DNA from: Ctenosaura bakeri
Lineage: Eukaryota > Chordata > Lepidosauria > Squamata > Iguanidae
DNA: 64,000 bases
NCBI GenBank assembly: GCA_948474755.1
Contig: CAOLHI010000954.1
Location: forward strand, 201,501-265,500
Direction of reading: 5' to 3'
Positions 44,657-56,350 of the stretch are shown in pieces. Numbering within the stretch: position 1 is the first letter of the stretch; each line of letters opens with the position of its first letter. Position numbers and translations under genes: made by a program. A model generated the notes under the pieces. The model was not told where the DNA came from. It searched no databases and was given only the letters and a program-made list of their open reading frames with translations.

Positions 44657-46747
44657 ACCTTATTAGAATATAAGTTCTACTGAGCTTATGAGCATTTAAT
44701 TCAAAGTGAGTTCTTCAGGTTGCACAGTCGTCCCCTCCACTTACTTTGGTATAAACTCTACTGAACTCAATGATACTTCTGCATAGATATGTATAGGATC
44801 ACACTAGTAAGTATCTCTACCCTTGCCCTGCAATTTTACTTGAAATGGTAATATTTTATCTCTAGGTGTCTAGGAACTTGCAATGTTGTATTCTGAAACA
44901 GTACATCTAGAAAGTGCATACAATTAAACATGGCTCTTGGAGACAGAGAGACTTTACAATAGGAACATAAGCCTGTGCCAACATGATATATTTCATTATT
45001 AATAACGAAGCTGGGATTTCAAAGTGTGTTCTTTTTACCGTATACAAACTTTGTTAGTAAGTATAGATGTAGAACTGCTGTGAAAGGTTAGGCTAAATTA
45101 GCTGGTACGATTTTGCCTCTTGGGGGAAAAAGTACATAGTCAATGAAAGCTTTTTTAGGCTTAATGCAGTGGTGACAGGAGTTAATGGTGTGTTATCACC
45201 TGATAACACAACTCCATGTGAGGTAGGTTGTCCACAGGCCTCTGTTTCCTGCAGAGCTGATGCCTTTACAGTTATGTAGTGCCACGGACAATGTACAGTG
45301 CAACTGTCTTACATCTTTCAATTGACTAGGCAATTAATTTCTTTCATAAACTGCACGATGGGGGAAGCACAACCACTCTTGCTAGCAGTCAATTGTCTTG
45401 TGTTACATGAAGCTGTTTTAGGGACTGAGGACATAAGGAATTAACACAGGATGGCTGGCATCCTGTTAGCTGCATACATGGGAGTTAGTCAACTTTACAC
45501 TTGTGGAGGTCTCTTTTTCTTTGGTTGATGCAGAGGTTGGTATTCCTTTCCTCCCTGTGCAGTGAACAAAGCCCCCTCCCCATTCACAGAGCAAAGCCAT
45601 TCCATGCCTAGTAGAAGGAAGGGGTTGGAAAAGTGTCTAATGCCCCCATATCCAGATGCAAAACGATTACATTCTCCACTGAGATCTCTGGAATGCATTG
45701 GCAGACCTTAGTGGAAGATCCAGTGATTTTCTATCTGGCTTATAGGGACATAGACAGATGCTTCTATGCTGCCAAATTCTCCACCAGGCATGGAATGGCT
45801 GGGAGAGGCTTCAGAAGCTCTATGATAAATCCAGAGGGCAGGAATGGTCAGTTGTTATTTTAGTTCCATATGCAGAACTATTATATACATTGGATAATAA
45901 GAATTCCAGCTAATCAGCATCTTTTCTGTGCCCCACATGTAGCCCTGGCCCTTTGGAGGAAGGAAGGATATTCACACATGCAAAGACTAGACATGCAGAC
46001 CTTCTTCTAATTTAACGTCAATGCAAGAATCATTTGTGGGATGTGCTTCGTGTTCTGCATCTTACAAAAACGTGGAAGATCAGAGGTTTATCTCTACTTA
46101 CTAGAAGATGTGGAGAGTTGTAAACTAAGAACAAGTAGGGTGAAAGAAAGAAAAAATACCCCTTGGAGTCTTAGATTGGATATCATAGAGGTGAAGAACT
46201 GAACATTTTAGTGCAGTGCCAAGATCTTTATAGGTGGCATTCCATAACAACCATTATACATTTGGGTTGGAATAGTTGCATGATTTGCTACAGTCTACAA
46301 TTTTTTTGAAAAAAAAAAAACCATGGACACAATCAGAACAGAACAATTCAATAAAAGCAGATGAAATCTTCAGGGAGCTGTTTCAAAATAAAAATCTCAG
46401 TAATACATGGTTGTGTGTCACCTAGGAAGGCAATGCAACAAGGAAAAGGACCCACACAGCAGAAGCATCTGGCAAGCTTGGGCAGGAGCCTGGGACCCAT
46501 ACCTTTTTTGAAAGATCTGTTGTATTTTGTGAGATATAATTTTCCAACTCTGTTCACACATGTTGTACCTACACAGCATGGTTGCAGAATATCAATCCTC
46601 TCTGTTAAAAATTAGGAATGGGAAATCTGTCAGGTTTTTACTCTCCTTAAATCTTTTTAAATGTCAAAGTTTTCTTTCTGTCTGTGTGAATTTTGGCAAA
46701 TTCTTTTCAGCCTAGAGGGAAATTCCCATCCATCTGTACTCCAAATA
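44657..46747. other. No gene; unrecognised sequence
   Basis: The stretch near 44700-44810 ('tctactgaactcaatgatac', 'tatgtataggatcacact') is a worn form of a common lizard repeat. The rest is unrecognised. An A-run lies at 46309-46320. Confidence 0.45.
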
Positions 46748-47133
46748 CAGTCTTCCCTTCAGATTTGCTAGGGTTAGGGGCACAGGATCCCTATGAAAGT
46801 GAAAAAAACATGAATAACTCTAGGCTCTCCCAATCATATTTAACACACACACAAAAAGAATGATCACCATATTCAACCCACCATGGATTCCTTTGAGGCA
46901 TTAGGGTTTCTTCACAAGGCAGAAATGGGTGGCTGGTGGGACTTACTGCTACCTCCACTGCTGCCCCACACCACTTTAATAGAGACTTACAAGTCTTCTT
47001 TGCAGTTTCTTAGTCTCACGAGGCTTGCAATTCCTATTAAAAATGGCATAAAGAGGCAGCAGAGGTGACAGCAAATAATCTATGAATAATCATATCCACA
47101 AAAGTGAAACTAGCAAATGTGGAGGGCTGGCTG
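46748..47133 (-). mobile_element. Tigger/pogo-like element, short relative (386 bp)
   Basis: Ends CAGTCTTCCCTTCAGATTTG and AATGTGGAGGGCTGGCTG are inverted repeats of the same kind as at 13493. TA stands on both sides (46746-46747, 47134-47135). The right part ('aatcatatccacaaaagtga') mirrors the left end of the 13493 copy, so it lies in the other orientation. Confidence 0.75.
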
Positions 47134-47180
47134 TATACAACTATTCCCAGCATGGAAAGTACCATATGTTGCCATGGACA

Positions 47181-47254
47181 GTAGCTGTTTGAAAAGAGTA
47201 ACTATTTGAGAAGACAAACTGTTTGAGAAGGGTAGCTATTTGAGAAGAGTAACT
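47181..47254 (+). repeat. ~17-bp tandem repeat (about 4 units)
   Basis: Units like gtaactatttgagaaga follow one another with small changes (gtagctgtttgaaaaga, aaactgtttgagaagg, gtagctatttgagaaga). Confidence 0.88.
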
Positions 47255-49483
47255 GATCAGAAAAAGGAAAAGGTGGCACCTTTAATTTAGCACTAACATG
47301 GTCAAAGACACCAGGATTCAAAACCAGGCTTGTAACCACCAAGTATGGGGGCTGGACAAATAAGTTGGACAGGTTTTTTCTTTGTTTTTGTTTTTTTAAA
47401 AAACCTCTTAAATTATTAAATTCTTTCCAACCCAAATTCTTCAAAAATAAGATGAAATGAATTCACACACATCTCCCTCTAAGTTAAAACACTGTTTACA
47501 TGTTTTAGTGGGGGGAAAAAATCTTGCCAAAATGGTGGCAAAATCTCTAGAGTGTTTGGAAAATGCTGACCACTAGGATCCCATCACCCCTACCCCAGTG
47601 CATGCAGAAATAGGGGGAAATTATTATCAGTTTACCTGCTCTGCTGTTCTGCCCTTGTGTTTTTCTTGGCCACTTTGTTTTTTTACCTTCTTGCTTGTTT
47701 TGAGCATGGCTGTTGGTGGAATTCTGATGGCTCTTGTTTTATGCCTAAACAGTTCTAGCTTCCCCTTACCATATGGTCATCCTGATGTTACCATTTGCCT
47801 CAATCATCCTTTTTGTAGCTGCTTGAACATCTTAATTGATCTCATGAGCTATGTTAGGGATTTATAACAGACATCAATGTAATTCATCTCATAAGCACGT
47901 AACTGTCTTTCTCTCCAATTGGAGACATGCATCTCATGCATCTATAAATATGCCCCAAACAGCTTTTTATCCCTGTGGTGATATAAACATCTTGGAAAGA
48001 TTGTCGGGAGTGCGTGCAAGTCTTCTGTAACCAAAAGTATTACCTTGTGGTGTCTCAGCTTGTGTTTGTGATGCATTTCCCTTTTGTTTTGAATAGCAAG
48101 GGCATAGCAAAATACCTTTTCCCGAGTGGAAAGTTTTATTATAAAAGCAGAAAGGTTGTTATAGTCTTAAGATGGTTTACTGGTGGTTACAATCTGCAGA
48201 ACAACTCAGTGTTCAAATTCCTGACTGTGTTTTTCTTAGGGCTTTTCCAGATGCTGTTGCTTACCCAGGGAAAAGTAAAGCCATCACTAGACTGTTAAGA
48301 GAAGACTGCCCAGCACACACTTCCTCTGTATCTGTATCTGTCAAATGATTTTGGAACCAGCAACCATGACTGACACTTGTCTTCTCAATATGGAATGTGG
48401 TTGCTTTCTCAACTTGGTCACCTATTGGATGGAGTCAGTGATAGCATCATGTGGTGTAGAAGCCTGGAGAAAAGACCACTCATGCTATCTGAGAAATTCT
48501 GGGAGCTTTAATCCAAAAGTTAGTCTTCTAAGCTCTGATACTGTGTCACAAGTCTTTCACCCACCTTATCTTATCTCACCATTTTCAATGCCTCATCATT
48601 AAATATATACTTAACCTTTTTTTTTTTAAAGATATTTCTATTGCCTTCTCTCTCCAACAGATTTATATAATCAGGGAATGGCCAAGGCACTTTGTTGCTG
48701 GCTTCAAAGCAGTAAATGGATCCCCCTCACATCACTAAGACAAAGTGTATAGTACCCAATGGAAGGCAATATATTTTGATACTTGAGGTAGAAAATTCCC
48801 CAAGTACCTCACTCAGTAAAAACCCAATCACAATAAATTAAGTAAGTAACAATTCATTTCTCTTTCATAACACTCCAGGTCTACTGCCTAATGATAGGGA
48901 TGACCCAGTCTATCATTTTAAACAGCTCCTTATTTCTCCTAGCAAGAAAGTTCAGCATGCTTCCCTGACATTATACTCAAGAAATAATTAGTAACAGTAA
49001 AACCTGGTGGGGGAAAAGAAACTTCCTTTGCCCCCTACTCCAAAAAGTGTCTCAGTAAAGATCAGTGTTTGCCATCAAGGACTGCAATGCAGAGAAAAGT
49101 ATGAGCAGCCAACCCAGCTCCACATTATCCGATAGCCTCGCTCTCTCCTGCTGCACTGATCAGTTTGCCACCAGAGGGTTTCCTGCTATGGTTGACCTTT
49201 TCCTGCACTTTTGAACAATGCTTATATCCCCAGGGACGATGTTTGGCAGAGGGCTGTGCTGGCAACGTACCAACATTTAGTCACCTTTCTGCCTGAGTGA
49301 GCTTGTCAGTTCTACATTACAATGTAGTGAACCTGGAAGGTAGATCTCAGTGCTGCGAGTTCCTTACCTTTATGTTCTCACTCACACACCTTGATTCTTT
49401 GCCGCAAGCTTTTTAGACAATAATGCTCCCATTCCCTGCACATCCATGTGTTTCCTTCCAGGATTGTGCCAACTTTTTTTTAA
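47255..49483. other. No gene; unrecognised sequence
   Basis: Frames of 76-94 residues (47598, 48014, 48345) have no family resemblance. A CTCF-like word lies at 49168-49178. I see nothing else. Confidence 0.5.
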
Positions 49484-49596
49484 GGTCATTTCCGCACTAC
49501 GGCCAGGCAGCCCCTCCCTAAACTGCAAACCCAAGGATTCCATAGGATGTTGAAAGTGGAATAATCGAGCTATAAGAGTGTAGTGTGGAAATGGCC
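49484..49596. mobile_element. Hairpin MITE, internally deleted (113 bp)
   Basis: Starts GGTCATTTCCGCACTAC and ends GTGTGGAAATGGCC. TAA flanks both sides (49481-49483, 49597-49599). Most of one arm is missing. Confidence 0.9.
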
Positions 49597-49599
49597 TAA

Positions 49600-49907
49600 G
49601 ACTCAATCTAGTATGCAATAATTTCTTTCATAAGAGAAAATGTGACCCATTTCTTTTCAGGAAAGCAGGAAGCTCCTTAAGTGGACAAAATAAAAGATGA
49701 GGATTTGCCACTAATCTTCTCTTATGGTTCTTTCTTGATTGACATTACATAAGATCAAATTACAAAACAAAAGAAGCGCATGCTGGATTTCAGTCCAAAA
49801 CCTCAGAATTAGCCACAAGAAACAACAAAATTGGACAGTTTATTTTTCCCACTTCTTGTTTGTAGGCCCACTAGGCCTGTTTAGGATTAGAAGACCGTAA
49901 GGGAGGG
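49600..49907. other. No recognised feature
   Basis: Plain sequence. Confidence 0.45.
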
Positions 49908-50096
49908 CAAGCGTAGTATAGTGGTTTGAATATTGGACCATGTTTCTGGGAGTCCAGGGTTCAAATTCCCACTCAGCTAGGGAAACCCACAGGGTGATAT
50001 TGGAGCAGGTTGCCTTCTCTCAGCAGTAGAAGGAGGCAATGTCAAACCCCACTAAACAAATCTTACCAAGAAAACCCTGTGATAAGTTCACCTTGG
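49908..50096 (+). mobile_element. tRNA/MIR-like SINE
   Basis: An A-box-like 'gtagtatagtggtttgaa' is followed by the B box GGTTCAAATTC (49958-49968), the body 'gggaaacccacagggtgata', and 'aagaaaaccctgtgataag'. The 3' tail is cut where the LTR fragment begins at 50097, so the LTR probably landed in it or replaced its end. Confidence 0.85.
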
Positions 50097-50465
50097 TGTT
50101 ACCAGGCCATACACCCCCACACCTTAATATGATTTAATTGGCAAAATACTTTAATTGGCTTTAACGTAAAATGTACCCTGATCTGACTGAACGGCCATGC
50201 AGGGCAAGAGGAAGAAGCTGGCTGAACACGTTTGCTGCAAACTAGGTCAGAAACCCCTCTAGGCGTAGCAAGGTCATAGTCAGGAAATCACCAGGTAACT
50301 CCAAAGATAATAGCCTTAAACTTGCCTTAATGTCTCTACCTTTTGGGACAATAGTGACCAGCAGATTCCCATCAAACCACTGATTGTCTTAATTCCTCTT
50401 CCTTCGACCTGCAAACTTCCCTGTTATATCCTCAAATCTGTCCAACAAGCACTGAGCTATCAGAC
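50097..50465 (+). mobile_element. LTR fragment, second copy of the 1882 family
   Basis: Starts TGTTACCAGGC, then runs parallel to 1882-2270: 'ttgctgcaaactaggtcaga', 'cccctctaggcgtag', 'accactgattgtctta'. Similarity fades after about 50465 and the promoter part is missing. Confidence 0.7.
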
Positions 50466-50934
50466 AATCAAACTAAAATATTTTAACTTTAGATCGGTGA
50501 GGCTTGAAAGTAAAGTTAAAAAAAAAGTTTAATAACAGTTTGAAAAGCAAACATGTAAAAACTGTAAAAATGCAAATAATTTTGCAGGAGAATTTAAAAC
50601 CAAGGTAATATCTCCTGTCCTAGACATAAAGCACCCTCACAGATTCATACCCAAACACTCGGTATTTGAAGCTGGTAATCAAACTGACAGAAGAGCTAAG
50701 GAAATCCTACCATCGAACTTGTGTTTGCATGTAACACCGAAACAGCTGGTTTAGATTTTACATTTTCTATTTTTATTAGAACACTGACTCTTGTTTATCG
50801 TTATTGATTTTATTGGGTTATTATTGACTCACTGTACCCTGTGGGCCTATTAGTGTAAAGCTAGTAAAGCATTAAAGGAAGACTTAGGCTTTTCAGTTCT
50901 TTGTGCTTACAGCTCTTGCTTTTTATCCCTGGTA
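50466..50934. other. No recognised feature
   Basis: AT-rich sequence, perhaps more of the LTR element, but I cannot show it. Confidence 0.4.
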
Positions 50935-50938
50935 TGTA

Positions 50939-50990
<52 letters not shown>
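50935..50990 (+). repeat. (TG)n(TA)n microsatellite
   Basis: About eight TG-type units are followed by about seventeen TA units. Such a run can form alternative structures and is likely length-variable. Confidence 0.97.
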
Positions 50991-50992
<2 letters not shown>

Positions 50993-51890
50993 AGAAAGTC
51001 AATTGCTAATATGGAACAGTTTCACTGTAATACCCAAAGTCCAGCTATCATTTACTACTGAACGAATTACATTGTGCAGAGTGTTTGTGAAGGAAGCATT
51101 CTGGTTCAATTTATTCTTTATTATTCCTTGACATATTCTGGTAGGATACATAGATGACTCTATACAGGCTAGAATCTGTTTGCTTTTCCCACATGTTGTG
51201 TTTTGTTTCATTTTTCCAGGCTAGGCTTCTGAGCTTTTAAAAAGCTGTATGATAGTTAGCAATTTGACAAGTGATGCTTTTTCCTGACGCTTGGTGTCCA
51301 TACTAGAAAAAGCAGAACCAGCTGATACAGCTTTTAAAAGAATGGGGAATTAAAGAAATATGTGGAGGAATAGCTTCATCACATCTATGAGCCACCATAA
51401 CTCAACTTAATGTCCCCATGCATTTGGGAAGTGGATGAATGTGCAACCATGGTCAAACAATTGACAATGTACTTCAATAGGCTCTGAAGCCTATTTGCTT
51501 AAAGACTGGCACTCTCAGGCTTGATCTCAATTCTTTGCTTTCATCTACCTCTCGCCTCTCTAAGTTCTGTAGCCAGTGACAGTAGGCCCCCATCTCTTCT
51601 GTCTTCCAAATATTTTGTTCAATTGCATGCAACTTCCTTTTTCCATGAAGGCAGTATTTTGTAGATGAATCCAAACATTGGCTTTCCCATAATTTTAGTG
51701 CTGAAATATAGTGGTGTCTCAAATTACCTGTCACTGCGGAAGAATAATGAGGATGGACATTGTCTACTTGGCCAACCCAACACTCTTTTTCTTCCCCTTG
51801 AGGAGAAAAACAGTACACAACCTACTACACACACACACACAGAGTCCTTGTACAGCAGTGCCCAAACTGGCAGTTGAACCTTATTTTAAT
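50991..51890. other. No recognised feature
   Basis: A short CA run (about 51828-51841). A 114-residue frame on the minus strand (51474-51818) has no family resemblance. Confidence 0.5.
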
Positions 51891-51954
51891 CTCTTCCGCA
51901 TACTATCTAATAGAGGACTCATCTCTTCTGCGTACTATCTAATAGAGGACTCAT
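51891..51954 (+). repeat. 32-bp tandem duplication (2 copies)
   Basis: Units 51891-51922 and 51923-51954 begin ctcttccgcatactatc and ctcttctgcgtactatc and differ at two positions. Confidence 0.95.
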
Positions 51955-52049
51955 ATACAAATACAATCATTTATTCATTTGCTTCATTTATATCCCACCT
52001 TTCCTGCTATTAGCTCAAGTAAATGTATGAGCAAAAAGATTTCAAGCAG

Positions 52050-52288
52050 GCTTTTTAATGTGCAAATCTGAGAGCTTTGTATTTTTATTAGAATGTTTTA
52101 TCTATTTTTTTTTAAATTGCATGCTCTTATAATGACTTTTAGACTGTTTTTATATGGTTGATTTTAATTGTTTTTGATTTTTATCATGAATGTTTTTAAC
52201 TTTTCTGGAAGCCGTCTTGGGTCCCACTCTGGGAGAAAGGCAGCATATAATTGAAATAAATAAATAAATAAATAAATAAACAAACAAA
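52050..52288 (+). mobile_element. L2-like 3' end with (AAAT)n tail
   Basis: A T-rich untranslated stretch is followed by 'aagccgtcttgggtcccact', 'ggcagcatataattgaaata' and an AAAT run (52254-52288). Only the 3' end is present. Confidence 0.75.
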
Positions 52289-52309
52289 TAGCTCTCTTTC
52301 CTCCTTTAT

Positions 52310-52440
52310 TTGCAAAATAAGTCTGAGGCAGGTGCAGCTGAGAAAGAGTGACTGGCCTAAGGTCACTGAGGGAGTTGAATGGCTTTATGAAGCTAAAGCT
52401 CTCAACTCCCATCCAGCATTCTTGACTATTATAGTCTAAA
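52310..52440 (-). mobile_element. MIR-like SINE fragment
   Basis: 'gagtgactggcctaaggtca' and the preceding 'gtctgaggcaggtgcagc' are the conserved core wording of MIR-like elements. Orientation and ends are uncertain. Confidence 0.5.
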
Positions 52441-52803
52441 AGCTACACTACAATAACAGATTGCCAGTGATTATCTATTGGGCACTACAAGAGCAGTACA
52501 AGACTATAATGCCTCTTGAGTGCTTGCTATTGCATTTTCCTTAGTTCATTGTTGCTATTTTAATCACCGATAAACCCACATATGTAATTTTAATTTCCTC
52601 ATTATCTGCTATATACGCTGGGCTTTGTTGCAGTGCAAGCTGTATTTAAAATAGTTTTGTAACAGCTGTTTTGAAAAAGGGGGCACAAATAGGTGCTTTG
52701 AAAGATAACATAAAGTTTCCTATTTGAATCCATCAATATTATTCATGCAAAGTCTGAAGTATTACAGAAAGGTAATTGATCTGTATACAACACTGAAGGC
52801 TTA

Positions 52804-53005
52804 GGCCATTTCTGCACTGCATTGTTACCGTGCTATTATTCCACTTTCAACATCCTGTGGAATTCTGGGGTTTGTAGTTTCCTGAGGCCAAAGAGCTCTC
52901 TGGCTGAGAATTCTAGAGGCCCCTCTCTAAACAGCAAAGCCCAGGATTCCATAAGGTGTTGAAAATGGAATAATAGCACCATAACAGTGTAGTGCGGAAA
53001 TGGCC
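52804..53005. mobile_element. Hairpin MITE (202 bp)
   Basis: Ends GGCCATTTCTGCACTGC and GTAGTGCGGAAATGGCC. Flanking triplets TTA and CTA differ by one. Same interior as at 22174 and 53614. Confidence 0.92.
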
Positions 53006-53610
53006 CTAGTCTTCTCAAAAAGCCAATATCTTATTTTATAATCAGCCAATTGGCAAAACAAAAATTCAAACAAGATATACCTTCTTCCCAGATAATAAGA
53101 ATTTGCATTTGACATTACCTGAATAGTAAATATACCAGTAATCACTAACCATAAACTAGGGAGTACAGAAATATGTGCAGTTACATGAGCTAACTGTTGC
53201 TGACAAGAAGCAGTGATAGTATTTCATGCATTTTGTTCAAATCTGTGGCATTTACACAAAAACCTTATTACACCAGATTGCACATAAAGATATCTTTTTA
53301 AAAAGAGAGAGAGAAAGAGAAAGCTTTTTCAAATTACTAGCAGGCAAACAATTCACTTAACCATACACAGCTGCAATCCTATACCTGTTTACCCAGGAAT
53401 ATGTCTCACTTAAATCAGTGGAAGTTACTTGCAAGGAGAGGTATTGTTGTGCTTTTAGAAAACTGCTATGAGAAAGAAATAGATGTCATTTCTAAAAGCT
53501 TTTCTGACAGGTTGGGTAACATACTACTCAGCAGCAGCAAAGAAGAAAGTAGTTATTTACAAACTAGGCTGGTCATTTAAGTCAGCTAGAAAGGTCGATC
53601 TTTGCCACTC
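53006..53610. other. No gene; worn lizard repeat near 53365-53430
   Basis: The words 'gcaatcctatacctgtttac' and 'cacttaaatcagtggaagtt' are a degraded form of a common dispersed repeat. A GA run stands at 53304-53322. Otherwise nothing. Confidence 0.45.
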
Positions 53611-53613
53611 TCA

Positions 53614-53813
53614 GGCATTTCCACCCTACACTGTTATAGTGTTATTATTCCGCTTTCAACATCCTGTGGAATCCTGGGGTTTGTAGTTTACTGAGGCCAA
53701 AGAGCTTTCTGGCTGAGATTCCAAATGCCCCTCCCTAAACTTCAAACTCCAGGATTCCTTAGGATGTTGAAAGTGGGATAGTAGCACTATAACTGTGTAG
53801 AGTAGAAATGACC
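53614..53813. mobile_element. Hairpin MITE (200 bp)
   Basis: Ends GGCATTTCCACCCTACAC and GAGTAGAAATGACC. TCA flanks both sides (53611-53613, 53814-53816). It lies 0.6 kb from the copy at 52804 in the same orientation. Confidence 0.9.
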
Positions 53814-53816
53814 TCA

Positions 53817-54779
53817 TTCTCCTGTGTGAGAAAAAGAAACCACAATGATTGTTCTTCATGCCTGTGAGATAATTTTCTATCAGTATGAACAGAGCTTTTA
53901 GATTTGCAAGAATAATTTTTGTGTAGCTGAGCTATTGTAGCTGCTGCCAGGTTGTGTGGACTTTTAAGAATAAGAAATCATCAGCTGCCACTGACTGTTG
54001 GCTACTGAAACTTCAGTGAGAAAGTTTTGGATAAGCCATGGAGACCTTTAACTACTGGATACCCTTTTTATATCAAAGTGAATGCAAGCATGAGTTTGTT
54101 GTGATGGTGGTTATTTCTTCTTGTGCCATGTCTAACCAAGAAGTAAACGCAACAAGGCCACAATAAGTGATGCATCAAACCTCTCCTAATATTTGAAAAA
54201 AAAAATAGCCAACAAACTATATGAAATTCAATAGTATTAAAGCATTTTGCTGTTTCCCCCAACACACATCTTCCACATTCCCTAGCCCTGATGTTGACTA
54301 TGTTTTTCAGGCTTGTTCCCTTCCGTTGCTTTTACAGTGGAACTTGCAGGATGTGAATGTCAGAGCATGAATCAACTGGCTGTGCATATGCCCCCTCACA
54401 GTCTCCAAGTCAGCTGGGGGTGGCCAGATCACACTTGGCATGAATGAGTCCAGGAAAAATATTTCTTCAGTCCTGGAGCTGGGATTGTGACACGGGGATG
54501 GGATGGGTGAAGCAGTTGGTTGGTAGGAACAATCTGGATGAATTCAGATCTGTGGACAGCCTGTACTTGCAGGTCATTATTCCAACAATGGTAATTGCTA
54601 TGATTATTCACTAGTGTTTCCTCCTCTTCTCCTTCTAATTTCTTTGTACCATTAGTTTGCTTTCTTTTTTCTCTCTCCAGATCTTTGACTTTTTCATCTC
54701 TCCCCTCTCCTTTCTCTTTCTCCTTACCCTCCCTTGCTCTGTCCTCCTGACATTTTTCTTCTGCTCACTCCTCGCTAAT
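53817..54779. other. No recognised feature
   Basis: A pyrimidine-rich stretch (about 54612-54780), otherwise plain. Confidence 0.5.
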
Positions 54780-55160
54780 CCTCCTCTCTGCCAGCTTTAG
54801 CAGTCCATGATTTCAAATGGAAAAATCTGTCGCCAGTATCCCTCCTCCGCAAGCATTAATGGCCGTACTCTCAAAGGCCTGCCCTGCCCTTCTCTCCCAT
54901 CATCTAATTTGAGACACTGAGGGGGCAGACAAAACAGATGGTTGGCATAGATGATGATGATGATGATTCACTCCTTGAAATCCTGGTGAAACATATCTGA
55001 AATCAGTGAGAAAGGAGCAGGCCTGACATTTGACAGAGACATATAAAAAACCAAGAAGTTCCCAGCAAAGGTCAGCCCCATCCGCCTGTTATTTTCCAGA
55101 TGTACCAATCATAGACTATTAATTTGACAGCTATATTGGGAATGTACCTCTCTTCCCAAG
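54780..55160. other. Candidate conserved non-coding element
   Basis: Repeat-free and mixed in composition, with a GAT run (54950-54967) in the middle. The words 'gcaagcattaatggccgtac' and 'atcatctaatttgagac' have the look of constrained DNA, but I cannot test conservation. Confidence 0.25.
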
Positions 55161-55655
55161 ATGCCAAATTTCATCTGTGCAAAACACAGGGCTCAGATTA
55201 GGAGGTGGGTGGCAAGTCACTTTTTTAAAAAAAAGAAAACAGAAATTACCCCCAACTCTGTTTTAGCCAGATCATGCCCTCATAGTTGTCTTGAAATAAT
55301 TGCAAAGATAAGTGTTGCCAATGGTGGGGGGGGGAGTAAGGAGGCCTCTACAGTGAACACTATGGCAGAAGATTCAATGACAGAATCCTTAGCTTAAATC
55401 TTAAATTTGTCCTGTCAATTATACCTATTTTAGCCTTGAGTCTGGAAATCACTAATTCTTCTCATAAAACATTAAACTTCCTCCCCCCATTAACTCAGGG
55501 GCAGGAAATAACCATATTGTATAACTATTATAATTTGCAAAGGATAATGTTACCCTTTTTGCAGTGTGATTGTAACTTTTTGTTGATTCTATACTTACAA
55601 GGGGATAGTCTGACCAAAGGAATATCGTATGGTTCAAATGATGCTTTGTGCACTA
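55161..55655. other. No recognised feature
   Basis: Plain sequence; a nine-G run at about 55327. Confidence 0.45.
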
Positions 55656-55659
55656 GGAA

Positions 55660-55790
55660 TGTATCTCTCCAGCTTTTTCAGAGTGGTTGGAATGGAATCA
55701 ACTGCCTAAAGAGGAGGCAGAGTCTCTGTCCCTTGGATGTCTTTAAAAAGAGTCTAGACATCTACCTATTGGAGATCCTTTTTCCCCCAA
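55660..55790 (+). mobile_element. LINE C-terminal remnant (CR1-like), weak
   Basis: The frame reads SGWNGINCLKRRQSLCPLD then VFKKSLDIYLLEILF, which resembles the WN-LP...L--FKK-LD-YL end of LINE ORF2 proteins. No terminal repeat was found. Confidence 0.4.
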
Positions 55791-55999
55791 CTTTTCAAAT
55801 GAAATATGTTTCATCCTCAAAAAATTCCCCAATTTTTCATAAAAAACCCTACATATATTTCTACTTTCAAGAAATGGGAAGGTAAAATTACTTTTTAAAA
55901 ATGTAACAATGTCAAAGGAATTGAAGGCTGACAACTATTACTGATTACTTTTGAAAGTATAATAAATTACTCTGCTATGTATGAAGACTGAGCAGTAGG

Positions 56000-56350
56000 G
56001 ATGAGTGGGATTTTTTTTCAGTTGGGGTAAGCATTTGTCAGCATTTGCAAATTTATTCATATTTGAGACAGAAAGAAATTGGCATGTTAAAAAGATATGG
56101 AAATAATACTTAACAGATTTTTACATCCAGTTTGAGGACCTTGAGTGCTCAGCTCTTAGAAGTCTGGCTTTGTATCCTGGCATATTCAGCCATCATAGTG
56201 GTGAACTGAGGTTGTCTCTTGCTCTTTCTAACTGGTGTACCAGTTGCACAAGGATGTGGTCTGTTTGTTCTGCAAACATTGAACAAACAGAAGGTGGCAA
56301 TTCCAGACAAAGGAGCTAGTGTAGAAGCAACTGGAAACAGAAGAAGAAAC
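56000..56350 (+). repeat. Unclassified dispersed repeat, family B
   Basis: 'gctcagctcttagaagtctg', 'catattcagccatcatagtg' and 'gtgaactgaggttgtctctt' run parallel to the copies at 34250 and 61390. Confidence 0.5.

Noticed and set aside
49908..50096. tRNA gene from A and B box words
   Set aside because: No cloverleaf can be closed and the body and tail are those of a SINE found three more times.
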